This document shows positions 26,025 through 35,481 of a DNA stretch of 64,000 bases, in pieces; positions within the stretch are counted from its first letter, which is position 1; each line of letters begins with the position of its first letter. The translations under genes were made by a program, and so were the position numbers. Below the pieces are notes generated by a model. The model searched no databases. It had not been told where the DNA came from and saw nothing but the letters and a program-made list of their open reading frames with translations. The DNA comes from JBIICI01 sp044238935. GTDB lineage: Bacteria > Pseudomonadota > Alphaproteobacteria > Micavibrionales > Micavibrionaceae. The stretch is taken from NCBI GenBank assembly GCA_044238935.1, contig JBIICI010000001.1:176091-240090 (forward strand), in the 5' to 3' direction.

Positions 26025-26667
26025 CCCTTATGGAAGATTGCGATCCCCCACTGCCACTGGATGTGGAAATATTCGGACATGCCTTCACAACATTGCCTGA
26101 TAATCCATAAGATCCACGATCATCCACCCCGTTTGAGACTAAGGCATAGACAGCAGAATCATTATCGCTGGAAACAGATCGTCCCTGTGGATCAGCAATG
26201 GTAATGGCGCCCCTGCTATTGATACGCCCTAAAACAGTGGCATGTTCCTTTGTGACGGCATAACGATAACGATGCCCCCATGCATCAACGGCATCTTGAT
26301 CCTTTAAACCTAACGCCCGTACGGGTAATCCCCCAATTAAAACAGGGGCGCCTGCGCGACCTGTCACATAAGAAATCGTGCCTGTGTTGGCGGTTACAGC
26401 CGCGCAATTGGCAACTTCCTGACCAAAATTTACATCCTTAGGGCCATTATCTAAGGCAGCAGGACAAGGAAGTCTGTTGTGTTTTTTAACGAATTCATCC
26501 AATGATGCCTGAATTTGCTGGGTTTGCAGATCGCGGCTTGTTTCTTTGACTGCTTTTTTCTGAAATTCAGTAAATTCCAGATAGCTTGTTAAAATAAGCC
26601 CCATCGCGGTTATACCAATCGCAAAGGAAATCAAACCAAATCCAGATTGATTGTTATGTTTTTTCAT
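25924..26667 (-). CDS. 5' part of the frameshifted prepilin-like protein
   Basis: The 247-codon frame begins with a prepilin-like leader: a basic start, then SGFGLISFAIGITAMGLILTSYLEF, in which Phe replaces the usual Leu/Ile pattern after the cleavage Gly. It then shares with the two plus-strand paralogues the segment around LPCPAA, the VTGRAGAPVLIGGLPVRALGL block, and the W-x-x-R-Y-x-Y-A-V-T motif. After residue about 225 (HRQGGG) the frame runs into unrelated sequence and stops, while the adjacent frame continues the protein (TDSATLIARANCGDD). It is divergently transcribed from the paralogues with 113 bases between. Confidence 0.75.
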   Translation of the reverse strand: MKKHNNQSGFGLISFAIGITAMGLILTSYLEFTEFQKKAVKETSRDLQTQQIQASLDEFVKKHNRLPCPAALDNGPKDVNFGQEVANCAAVTANTGTISYVTGRAGAPVLIGGLPVRALGLKDQDAVDAWGHRYRYAVTKEHATVLGRINSRGAITIADPQGRSVSSDNDSAVYALVSNGVDDRGSYGLSGNVVKACPNISTSSGSGGSQSSIRGENGEDNHRQGGGVGTSPNNRFCNLNRPRKLWR

Positions 26668-26780
26668 AAAAATAATCCTTTGTTGAAGCGCTATTTATTA
26701 AGCATTTATTATAATCTTATATTTTATCATAATGAATAAGGTTTAATATTTATTTAAATTATGAAAAATTTTAGGGATCT

Positions 26781-28037
26781 ATGAAACAGCAAAAAGGATT
26801 TACATTAATCGAAATATCAATTGTCTTAATCATTGTAGGATTGATGGTTGCTGGGGCGAGTAGTGGATTAGTATCCTATTTAAATCAAGAACGCCAAAAT
26901 ATTACAAAAGATCGCCTTCAAGCAATCCAAGAAGCATTGGATAATTATTACCAAGTCAATGGGCGTTATCCATGCCCCGCATCATATAGAGCGCGAGTTG
27001 ATGTGGATGCCAATTTTGCTCGAATATCAGATCCAACATGTGATACAGCAATTGCAGGACCTGGTAGTGTTGGGTTTGGTACAATCCGCGTCGCAGGGCG
27101 TGCGAATCTTTGTGTGCGTATCGGCACAATCCCAACACGAAATTTAAATTTATCCGATGAATATATGTTTGATAAATGGAATAACCGATTAACATATGCG
27201 GTGACAGAACAATTGGCAGGATCCAGATTTCCATCCAGAGCCTGTAATGGCGCAAATGTCGTTAGTGGCGCAGATTTAGGAGCAATTAATGTGGTGGATA
27301 GCGGTGGTAATACATTGTTAAATACCGCTGGCACAGCGCATTATATTGTCTTAAGCCATGGCAGTGATTTAGAAGGATACGGATTTAATGGCAATAATCC
27401 ATCGGGTGGATGCTCAAATAATGCAGGAAATTTAGACCGATTCAATTGTGATCATATCGCAAGCGCCACACCAGATGCCACATTTATAAAAACATTACTC
27501 AGCAGCCAAAATAATGGCAACCAATATGATGATATTGTTTTTTACAAAGGGGAGTCCAGCGCCATTAGTACAATCCCACAAGGGGCAGTGATTGCTGTCA
27601 ATACAGCGGCTTGCCCGAATGGATGGGTTCCCTATGCCGCTGCTGCGGGGCGTACAATCATTGGAACGGGTAATTACAATGAAACCGCAACATCAGGAAC
27701 GACTCAAGCAGGCGGGGGTGATATTACACCACGTCAAAATTGGAACTATAGTTTCAATTACAACACAGTTGGAATGACGGGTGGTTTTGCAAAATATCGG
27801 TTAAGTCAGCTTGAAATTCCAGCCCTAACCAATCAAAGAATAGATGTCGTTCAACCCAATCCTACGGCAACAACAACTGTATCTGGATTTGTGTTTGGGA
27901 CAGGAGCAGGATATTCCCCAGCCCCCACGACTTTTCGCCTCCAAAGACCCAGAGATGCAGGGGGAGCGGTCATCCCACAAGAAGATCTTGATAACCGTAT
28001 GCCCTATGTCGCTCTAACCTATTGCCAAAAATTATGA
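26781..28037 (+). CDS. prepilin-like protein with tail-collar-like C-terminal domain
   Basis: A 418-residue protein. Residues 1-30 form a type IV prepilin leader and helix (KQQKGFTLIEISIVLIIVGLMVAG), cleaved after Gly6 in the family. Next is the paralogue-shared domain (GRYPCPAS, RVAGRANLCVRIGTIPTRNL, WNNRLTYAVTE). The C-terminal domain (about 275-418) includes ACPNGWVPYAAAAGRTIIGTGNYNET and DNRMPYVALTYCQ, a pattern seen in phage tail-collar-type domains. It is probably exported through a type II secretion or type IV pilus-like system as a pseudopilin or adhesin. It overlaps the next paralogue by 4 bases (ATGA). Confidence 0.8.
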   Translation: MKQQKGFTLIEISIVLIIVGLMVAGASSGLVSYLNQERQNITKDRLQAIQEALDNYYQVNGRYPCPASYRARVDVDANFARISDPTCDTAIAGPGSVGFGTIRVAGRANLCVRIGTIPTRNLNLSDEYMFDKWNNRLTYAVTEQLAGSRFPSRACNGANVVSGADLGAINVVDSGGNTLLNTAGTAHYIVLSHGSDLEGYGFNGNNPSGGCSNNAGNLDRFNCDHIASATPDATFIKTLLSSQNNGNQYDDIVFYKGESSAISTIPQGAVIAVNTAACPNGWVPYAAAAGRTIIGTGNYNETATSGTTQAGGGDITPRQNWNYSFNYNTVGMTGGFAKYRLSQLEIPALTNQRIDVVQPNPTATTTVSGFVFGTGAGYSPAPTTFRLQRPRDAGGAVIPQEDLDNRMPYVALTYCQKL

Positions 28038-29254
28038 AGATAACACAAAAAAACGCAGGATTCACACTGATTGAAATCATGGTTATTATGATCATTTTTT
28101 CGATGATGTTGGTTGGGTTTGGGAATAGTTTTGCAAAAAAAGTAAATCAATCCAAACGGGATGAAACAAAAATAAAATTGGATTTTATCAAAGAAAGTCT
28201 GGATGATTATTTAAAATCACATGGTCATTATCCCTGCCCTGCTGCCTTTGATCCTCCCCTTGATACAGCAAATTTCGCAAGGGAAGCTGATATAGATTGT
28301 GATCAAAATGGCGCAGGTGTTACATTTCGTGTGGCAGGACGCGCCGGCGCACAAGTCCGTATTGGCGCAATACCCACACGCAATTTAAATATTGATGATG
28401 ATTATGGCTTTGATGGTTGGAATAACCGATTCACTTATGCGGTGACCGAGTCCTTGGCACAGCAGGTGAGTTATGATGATAATGCAGGCGCCATTGATGT
28501 GATTAATTTGGATGGTACATCTATATTGTCCACCCCACAAACAGCCCATTTGGTGATCTTAAGCCATGGTGCGGATGGTCAGGGTGCCTATACCACAGCT
28601 GGAGTACAAAGTGGGGCATGTCCCAACAGCGCTGATGAATTGGATCGCGATAATTGTGCCCATGATAATGCAATATTCACCCAAAGCATTATCCAAAGCG
28701 GATCAAATGCACAAAAATATGATGATTTCTTACTCTCAATGATCGCTGGGGCAACAAGTGATCGTTTCCCCAGCGCAGCTGTGGTGCCTTTTGCGATTCC
28801 CTGTCCCGCAGGATGGAATCTCTATACAGGCCACGATATGGCAGGACGTGCCATTGTGGGGCAAGGGATCTATAATGAAACAGCAGTGGCAGGAACTGCA
28901 ATTGACCCTACAAGCTTAGTTTTAGAAAACTGGACATATACGCATACATATGATTTTGGGGATTCTGGTGGGTTTGTGAAATACAGAATCGATGAAAATG
29001 AATTACCAACACTGAACAATTTTTATTTTGAGGATCAATCCACTGCATCTCCACCTATTGCACTAACAGCTGCAGAAGTTGCGGTAGGGTTCTTGCCATC
29101 CACTATCACAACGGGGTTTCACTATGAAAATGAATTGGGAGGCAATCCTGTCTCTCTCACAAATGTTATGCGCTATACTCCTGCTCCCCCTACCGCCGCA
29201 TTAATCGATAATCGCATGCCCTATGTTGCCTTAAATTATTGTATCCAATCATAG
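28034..29254 (+). CDS. second prepilin-like protein with tail-collar-like C-terminal domain
   Basis: A 406-residue paralogue of the preceding protein. The leader is NAGFTLIEIMVIMIIFSMMLVG. The shared domain (GHYPCPAAFDP, RVAGRAGAQVRIGAIPTRNLNI, WNNRFTYAVTE) and the C-terminal collar-like part (CPAGWNLYTGHDMAGRAIVG, DNRMPYVALNYC) are kept, while the regions between have diverged. The ATG at 28034 overlaps the upstream stop (ATGA), so the pair is translationally coupled. No other pilus machinery genes are in the window. Confidence 0.8.
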   Translation: MKITQKNAGFTLIEIMVIMIIFSMMLVGFGNSFAKKVNQSKRDETKIKLDFIKESLDDYLKSHGHYPCPAAFDPPLDTANFAREADIDCDQNGAGVTFRVAGRAGAQVRIGAIPTRNLNIDDDYGFDGWNNRFTYAVTESLAQQVSYDDNAGAIDVINLDGTSILSTPQTAHLVILSHGADGQGAYTTAGVQSGACPNSADELDRDNCAHDNAIFTQSIIQSGSNAQKYDDFLLSMIAGATSDRFPSAAVVPFAIPCPAGWNLYTGHDMAGRAIVGQGIYNETAVAGTAIDPTSLVLENWTYTHTYDFGDSGGFVKYRIDENELPTLNNFYFEDQSTASPPIALTAAEVAVGFLPSTITTGFHYENELGGNPVSLTNVMRYTPAPPTAALIDNRMPYVALNYCIQS

Positions 29255-29273
29255 GGCGTGATAAGATCGCGGC

Positions 29274-30479
29274 ATGAATGCGAAAGAGTCAATTTTATTA
29301 ATCATCACGGGTGGGATCGCTGCCTATAAGAGCTTGGAGCTGATTCGGTTATTGCGCCGTGCGGATTATGATGTGCGTTGCGTTTTAACCAAGGCGGCCA
29401 CGCAATTTGTAACGCCGTTAAGTGTTGCGGCCTTAAGTGAGCAGCCTGTTTATGAGGATTTATGGTCATTAAAGGATGAAGTTGAAATGGGTCATATCCG
29501 CCTCGCGCGGGAGGCCGATTTGATTGTGATCGCCCCTGCCAGTGCGGATTTTATTGCTAAAATTGCCACAGGGCGCGGCGATGATTTGGCAAGCACCCTT
29601 TTATTAGCGGCCGATAAACCCATTATGATTGCGCCCGCCATGAATGGGCAGATGTGGGATAATGCGGCGACACAGTATAATATCAATCTATTAATTGAGC
29701 GTGGCATGCATATTATCCCCCCCGAACACGGGATCATGGCGTGCGGAGAGGTGGGGACAGGCCGCCTGCCTGAGGTGGAATCTTTGTTTCAATCCATTGA
29801 TAGATTTTTTCATCACAAACCCTTAAAAGGGAAAAAAGCTATTGTCACCAGTGGGGCAACAGTGGAATCAATTGATCCTGTACGCTTTATCAGTAACCAT
29901 TCCTCTGGTAAACAGGGGCATGCCATTGCGTACGCCTTACAAAAAGCTGGCGCAGAGGTCACCTTGATCACAGGGGCGTGTAAGATAGAAGCGCCAAAAA
30001 ATATGAATGTGATTCCTGTTTTATCCGCTGATGACATGTTAAAAGCCGCCCAAAATGCATTGCCTGCGGATATTGCCGTTTTTGCCGCTGCTGTTTGTGA
30101 TTGGCGGACAGAGGCGCAAGGGCAGAAATTAAAGAAACGCGATGATCAAGATACGCTTTGCCTAACCTTGGTTAAGAATCCTGATATTGCACAGCATATT
30201 TCTAACCACAAACAGCGCCCTTCTTTGTGCATTGGCTTTGCCGCAGAAACAGAAAATTTGGTTGAATATGCCGCTGCCAAACGTATTCAGAAAAATTTAG
30301 ATTGGATTTTGGGCAATCATGTTATCCGCAATCAGGAATCCGTTTTTGGACATGACCGCAATCAAATCACCTTTATTGATCCCTATAAAACCGATGATTG
30401 GCCAGAAATGTCAAAAAAAGAGATTGCATCACGCTTAATTACGCATATTATTGAGCATTTCCAAAACGACGTAAAATAA
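29274..30479 (+). CDS. coaBC: bifunctional phosphopantothenoylcysteine decarboxylase/synthase
   Basis: A 401-residue CoaBC making 4'-phosphopantetheine for coenzyme A. The FMN-binding CoaC half (about residues 1-190) includes GGIAAYKSLELIR, PAMNGQMW, and ACGEVGTGRLPE with the active-site Cys and the substrate-recognition loop. The CoaB half (about 190-401) starts with KKAIVTSGATVESIDPVRFISNHSSGK. CoaE, the last enzyme of the pathway, is at 44.4 kb. The dut gene follows after 13 bases. Confidence 0.95.
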   Translation: MNAKESILLIITGGIAAYKSLELIRLLRRADYDVRCVLTKAATQFVTPLSVAALSEQPVYEDLWSLKDEVEMGHIRLAREADLIVIAPASADFIAKIATGRGDDLASTLLLAADKPIMIAPAMNGQMWDNAATQYNINLLIERGMHIIPPEHGIMACGEVGTGRLPEVESLFQSIDRFFHHKPLKGKKAIVTSGATVESIDPVRFISNHSSGKQGHAIAYALQKAGAEVTLITGACKIEAPKNMNVIPVLSADDMLKAAQNALPADIAVFAAAVCDWRTEAQGQKLKKRDDQDTLCLTLVKNPDIAQHISNHKQRPSLCIGFAAETENLVEYAAAKRIQKNLDWILGNHVIRNQESVFGHDRNQITFIDPYKTDDWPEMSKKEIASRLITHIIEHFQNDVK

Positions 30480-30492
30480 TGAAGGGTTTATC

Positions 30493-30966
30493 ATGACACA
30501 ATGTCACAATACAAAATTGCTTCAAGTTGCCCTTTGTCCTTTGCCACATGCGCAAGGGTTAAGCCTGCCGAAATTTGAAACAGATCAGGCCGCAGGGGTC
30601 GATTTGGTTGCGGCGGTTTCGGCCGATGCACCGTTGATTTTATCTCCCATGCAACGTGTTTTAGTCCCAACAGGGTTGTCCATTGCGCTGCCTGCAGGGT
30701 ATGAGGCGCAAATCCGCCCTCGCTCTGGATTGGCTTTTAAAAATGGGGTTACTGTCCTCAACAGCCCCGGTACGATTGATGCGGATTATCGTGGGGAAAT
30801 TAAAATTATCCTGATCAATTTCGGTCAAGAGGATTTTATCATTGAACGCGGCATGCGTATCGCGCAAATGGTGATTGCACAACATAGCTTTGTACAGTTC
30901 GACATTGTGGAATCTTTGGATGAAACGAACAGAGGGGCAAAAGGTTTTGGCTCAACAGGCGTTTAA
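30493..30966 (+). CDS. dut: dUTP diphosphatase
   Basis: A 157-residue trimeric dUTPase with the five conserved motifs, including AAGVDLVAA, PRSGLAFKNGVTVLNSPGTIDADYRGEI and the C-terminal RGAKGFGSTG arm. It hydrolyses dUTP to dUMP and so keeps uracil out of DNA; ung, which removes uracil, is at 58 kb. Its 3' end overlaps the start of mutS by 47 bases. Confidence 0.95.
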   Translation: MTQCHNTKLLQVALCPLPHAQGLSLPKFETDQAAGVDLVAAVSADAPLILSPMQRVLVPTGLSIALPAGYEAQIRPRSGLAFKNGVTVLNSPGTIDADYRGEIKIILINFGQEDFIIERGMRIAQMVIAQHSFVQFDIVESLDETNRGAKGFGSTGV

Positions 30967-33661
30967 AGAAACCGATCACGACGGCACAATTCCATCAGAA
31001 TCATGGTTCATTGATCAAGGTCACACGCCGATGATGGCGCAATATATGGTGTTAAAGGCGCAACATCCTGATGCGTTATTATTTTATCGTATGGGGGATT
31101 TTTATGAATTATTTTATGATGATGCGATCTTAGCCGCACAAATTCTGGATATTACGCTGACACGACGTGGGAAAAATAATGGCGAAGAAATCGCCATGTG
31201 TGGTGTACCGTTTCATTCTTATGCGCCTTATTTAGCAAAATTAATCAAAGCGGGGCATTGTGTTGCGATTTGCGAACAAATTGAAACCCCAGAAGAGGCC
31301 AAACAGAAACGCGGCTATAAAGCATTGGTACAGCGTGATGTTGTCCGTATCGTCACACCAGGAACATTGACCGAAGACACGATGTTGGATGCGCGTGAGC
31401 ATAATTATGTTTGTTCAATCTTATATGATCAACAGGAACAACATTATGCGATCAGCGTGCTGGATTTATCAACAGGGCGCTTTCAAGTATTAAGCGCGGC
31501 TTCCAATGAATTGGTTAGTGCTTTAGAAGGGCTGCAACCGCGTGAGATTATTACGCTTTTCGAAACGCCTGAAAATCATATTTTATTCCAAGATTGGTTG
31601 AATAATGGCGACAGCCTGTGTTCTTATCCTGCCCCCAGTCTTTTTGATTTGGACAATGCCCAACTGAATCTACAAAAACTATATGGGATTGATACGCTCT
31701 CGGCTTTTGGTGATTTCTCAGATATGCAAATCGCCTGTGCAGGGGGATTAATTGGATACGCCCTCTTAACACAAAAGGGCAAGCTGCCCCATATCCAGCC
31801 TTTGGAAAAAATCATCAATGGGGCGCATATGGTGATTGATGTATCCACGCGCCGCAATTTAGAATTATTCCGTACCCAATCTGGTGACCGTAAGGGCAGT
31901 TTATTCTCAGTTCTGGATCAAACCAAAACCGCATCGGGGGCGCGATTATTACAATCATGGCTTTCTGCACCCTTAATGTCCGTAACCGACATCATAAACC
32001 GCCAAGACCATGTTTTGTTTTTTATTGAAAATATACCGTTCAAAAATAAAATTGAATCTTATTTACAATCTATCCCTGATTTAGAACGCGCTTTATCACG
32101 CCTTACATTAGGGCGCGGCACGCCGCGTGATTTGGGCGCGGTCAAAACCACTTTAAATATTATCGAAGAGCTATCTATTTTATTCATCCCTGAAACCTAT
32201 AATCAGCAATCAGATAGGGTATTAGTCCAAAATTTGAAAGATCAGCTTTCCTTATCGAATACGGTCAAATCATTACAAGATTACTTGAACAAAGCCTTAG
32301 AAAATGATTTACCCTTTTTAGATCGTGATGGGGGATTTATTCGTGAGGGATTTCATGCCCCCTTAGATCATTTCCGGATGATTAAAAATGACAGCCGCCA
32401 ATATATCGCCCAGCTGCGTCAAAAATATGTGGAACAAACAGGCATTGAATCGCTAAAGATCACGCATAATAACGTGTTGGGATATTTTATCGATGTGCCC
32501 TCAAAAAAAGCGGATTCAATGATGCGCGTGGATAGTGGATTTATTCATCGCCAAACCTTAGCCGGTAATGTTCGATTTACGACCCCTGAATTGGCAGAAA
32601 TTGAACGCGATCTTTCCGTGGCTGCCGATAAAGCGATTCAGTTGGAACAAGAATTATTCTGGGCAATGTCTGCCCATGTGGAGGAAAATGTCGCTGTCCT
32701 CACAAATCTTGCGCAAATTATTGCTGTTTTAGATGTGTATGTCTGTTTTGCAAATCTTGCTGTACGTTATGGATGGTGTCGTCCTATTGTAACGTACGGG
32801 AATGAATTTTCTCTAATCGGTGCGCGTCATCCTGTGATTGATACAGTCTTACAACAACAGGGGAAATCCTTTATTGCCAATGATTGTTCTTTGTTCGATT
32901 CACAGCGTTTATGGATTTTAACAGGCCCTAATATGGCTGGAAAATCAACATTCCTTCGGCAAAACGCCTTAATTGCGATTTTGGCACAATGCGGCAGTTT
33001 TGTCCCTGCGCAATCTGCAAAAATTGGTGTCATTGACCGCGTCTTTTCCCGCGTTGGCGCCGCGGATGATTTGGCACGCGGGCAATCAACTTTTATGGTT
33101 GAAATGGTTGAAACAGCTGCAATTCTGAATCATGCAACGGCAAAATCATTGGTGATTTTAGATGAGATCGGGCGTGGTACAGCGACCTATGATGGTTTAT
33201 CGATTGCTTGGGCATGTGTGGAATATCTGCATAATCATGTTGGCTGTCGCGGTTTATTTGCCACCCATTATCATGAGCTGACGCAGCTGGAAGAAAATTT
33301 ATCGCATGTATGCTGTTACGCCATGAAAGTTAAAGAATGGCAAGGCAAGATTATTTTCCTGCATCAAGTGCAAAAGGGGGCTGCGGATAAATCTTATGGG
33401 ATTCATGTGGCGCGTTTGGCTGGATTGCCATCATCTGTTTTGGATCGTGCGACGCATTTATTGCAGAATTTAACCCTGCAAAACAAAACAAAACCTCCAA
33501 TGCAATCTTTATCAGATCATCCCTCTTTGTTCGATGTCGCAACACAGGCAATCGATACAGATGCCATTGCCCTAAAAGATAAAATCCAAAACATCAATCT
33601 GGATACACTATCACCCCGTGACGCTTTGGATTTTTTGTATCAATTAAAGGATAATATTTAA
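30920..33661 (+). CDS. mutS: DNA mismatch repair protein MutS
   Basis: A 913-residue MutS. The mismatch-binding domain contains PDALLFYRMGDFYELFYDDA with the Phe-x-Glu wedge. The ATPase has Walker A GPNMAGKSTFLRQ, Walker B LVILDEIGRGTATYDGLS, and the His of FATHYHEL. The C-terminal HTH lies near KSYGIHVARLAGLP. The conserved HTPMMAQY begins about 37 residues in, and no in-frame start lies closer, so the ATG at 30920 inside dut is preferred. It converges on the YejA-like gene with a 4-base overlap. Confidence 0.94.
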   Translation: MKRTEGQKVLAQQAFKETDHDGTIPSESWFIDQGHTPMMAQYMVLKAQHPDALLFYRMGDFYELFYDDAILAAQILDITLTRRGKNNGEEIAMCGVPFHSYAPYLAKLIKAGHCVAICEQIETPEEAKQKRGYKALVQRDVVRIVTPGTLTEDTMLDAREHNYVCSILYDQQEQHYAISVLDLSTGRFQVLSAASNELVSALEGLQPREIITLFETPENHILFQDWLNNGDSLCSYPAPSLFDLDNAQLNLQKLYGIDTLSAFGDFSDMQIACAGGLIGYALLTQKGKLPHIQPLEKIINGAHMVIDVSTRRNLELFRTQSGDRKGSLFSVLDQTKTASGARLLQSWLSAPLMSVTDIINRQDHVLFFIENIPFKNKIESYLQSIPDLERALSRLTLGRGTPRDLGAVKTTLNIIEELSILFIPETYNQQSDRVLVQNLKDQLSLSNTVKSLQDYLNKALENDLPFLDRDGGFIREGFHAPLDHFRMIKNDSRQYIAQLRQKYVEQTGIESLKITHNNVLGYFIDVPSKKADSMMRVDSGFIHRQTLAGNVRFTTPELAEIERDLSVAADKAIQLEQELFWAMSAHVEENVAVLTNLAQIIAVLDVYVCFANLAVRYGWCRPIVTYGNEFSLIGARHPVIDTVLQQQGKSFIANDCSLFDSQRLWILTGPNMAGKSTFLRQNALIAILAQCGSFVPAQSAKIGVIDRVFSRVGAADDLARGQSTFMVEMVETAAILNHATAKSLVILDEIGRGTATYDGLSIAWACVEYLHNHVGCRGLFATHYHELTQLEENLSHVCCYAMKVKEWQGKIIFLHQVQKGAADKSYGIHVARLAGLPSSVLDRATHLLQNLTLQNKTKPPMQSLSDHPSLFDVATQAIDTDAIALKDKIQNINLDTLSPRDALDFLYQLKDNI

Positions 33662-35475
33662 TTTTTGGGTTTTTCCCACCAGCTTTCCGTGACAGCAGGG
33701 GTTAATCCCGATAGTTTTTCAGGATGCTGTAAGCGGCTTTGCCACGCTAAACGCCAGTGATCTGTGTGCCATTGTGGAATGACATAATATCCATTTAATA
33801 AAACGCGGTCTAAGGCCTGTGTGGTGGATACCAATGTTTCACGGTCTTTTGCAACGATCAATTGTTCAATCAAGGCATCGATAACGGGGTTTTGAATCCC
33901 GATAATATTGCGCGATCCCTTCATCTTGGCCTTTTGTGAATTCCAATAATCCCGTTGCTCATTCCCTGGTGAATCTGATTGTGGAAAACTTGCAATCGTC
34001 ATATCGAAATCAAAATCATTGATCCGATTTTGATATTGTGATGGATCAACAACCCGAAAATTGGCCTGTACGCCAATGGTCTGTAAATTCCGAATAAAAG
34101 GCAACGCCCATTTTTCAAATGCAGGATTACTATCCAAAATCGTAAAGGATAGCGGTAATCCGGTTTTTTCATGCGTACGGATGCCATCTTTGATTTCGGT
34201 GTAACCTGCCTCCTCCAACAATGTAATGGCTTGCTTTAAATTGTCCCGTATGCGCCCTGATCCATCACTGATGGGGGTGCGATATTCGTCTGTGAAAACG
34301 GATTTAGGCAGTTGCTTTGCAAATTTTTTCAGAATCTGCAGTTCTTTCCCCTTTGGTAATCCTGTGCTGGCAAGTTCTGAGTTCGCGAAATAGCTTTGTG
34401 TTCGTGTGTAATCCCCAAATGCAAATTGTTTATTTGACCATTCAAAATCAAATGCATATCCTAAGGCTTTGCGTACGCGTACATCCTGAAAAAGGGGGCG
34501 ACGTATATTATAGACAAAGCCTTGCATCCCTTGGGATCGTTGATTAGGGATTTCTTTTTTAATGATTTTCCCCTCACGTACAGCAGGGGAATCATAGGAT
34601 TGCGCCCATAATTTTGCGATGGATTCTGTCCGTACGTCATAGGCGCCACTTAAAAAAGCCTCCAAAGCAACATTATCATCCCGATAGCTATCATATTTTA
34701 ATGTATCAAAATTATAACGCCCTTTATTAACGGGTAAATCCTTTGCCCAGTAATCAGGATCGCGTTTATAAACAATGCTGCGCCCCGCATCAATTGTATC
34801 AATATAATATGCACCACTGCCCAAAGGCGGTGTGAGGCTGGTTTTGCTGATGTCATGCCCCTTTTGTGTCCAATAATGTTTGGGTAATACAGGCAATTGG
34901 GAAAGGATTAAGGGCAATTCTGCGTTGCTTGCATTTTTGAAATAGAAAATGATCTGATGTTTATGGGGTGTTTCAACATGGGTTACATCCCCATAATATC
35001 CTTGAAAAAAAGGATTGCCATTTTTCAATAATGTTTCAAATGTCCATGCGACATCTTCAGCTGTGATCGGCTTTCCATCACGCCATTTTGCCTCTTCCCT
35101 CAGGTGAAAGGCAACGGATTTATGATCTGAGGCAATATCAATTGTATCAGCAATCAACCCATACATGGAAAAAGGCTCATCATAAGATTGCACCATCAAA
35201 CTATCATAAATCAGGCTTTGCCCCAAATAGGCTAAACCTGCGGCAGGCGTGCCTTTAATAATAAATGGATTTACACTGTCAAATCCCCCAATAACAGCCT
35301 GTGTTAATGTCCCCCCCTTGGGTGCATTTGGGTTCACATAGTCAAAATGGGTGAAATGATCCCCATATTTTGCTGTACCATGCATCGCAATAGAGCGTAC
35401 GGGTTTTGCAGATACAGAATCTATATTTAAAAGCGTACAGGCCGCAATCATAGAGATCAAGATTTTATAACGCAT
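33658..35475 (-). CDS. YejA-like extracellular solute-binding protein (peptide/microcin-type ABC importer)
   Basis: A 605-residue SBP_bac_5 family protein with a signal peptide (cleavage near Val-Ser-Ala, residue 23). The DFVNPNAPKGG-like DYVNPNAPKGGTL start, REEAKWRDGKPITAEDVAWTFE and WHTDHWRLAW C-terminal segments match the YejA subgroup, which binds peptides or peptide-like compounds such as microcin C in the periplasm. The yejBEF membrane and ATPase genes are not adjacent. pyrD lies 6 bases upstream on the same strand, so it may share a transcript. Confidence 0.88.
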   Translation of the reverse strand: MRYKILISMIAACTLLNIDSVSAKPVRSIAMHGTAKYGDHFTHFDYVNPNAPKGGTLTQAVIGGFDSVNPFIIKGTPAAGLAYLGQSLIYDSLMVQSYDEPFSMYGLIADTIDIASDHKSVAFHLREEAKWRDGKPITAEDVAWTFETLLKNGNPFFQGYYGDVTHVETPHKHQIIFYFKNASNAELPLILSQLPVLPKHYWTQKGHDISKTSLTPPLGSGAYYIDTIDAGRSIVYKRDPDYWAKDLPVNKGRYNFDTLKYDSYRDDNVALEAFLSGAYDVRTESIAKLWAQSYDSPAVREGKIIKKEIPNQRSQGMQGFVYNIRRPLFQDVRVRKALGYAFDFEWSNKQFAFGDYTRTQSYFANSELASTGLPKGKELQILKKFAKQLPKSVFTDEYRTPISDGSGRIRDNLKQAITLLEEAGYTEIKDGIRTHEKTGLPLSFTILDSNPAFEKWALPFIRNLQTIGVQANFRVVDPSQYQNRINDFDFDMTIASFPQSDSPGNEQRDYWNSQKAKMKGSRNIIGIQNPVIDALIEQLIVAKDRETLVSTTQALDRVLLNGYYVIPQWHTDHWRLAWQSRLQHPEKLSGLTPAVTESWWEKPKN

Positions 35476-35481
35476 AAAACT

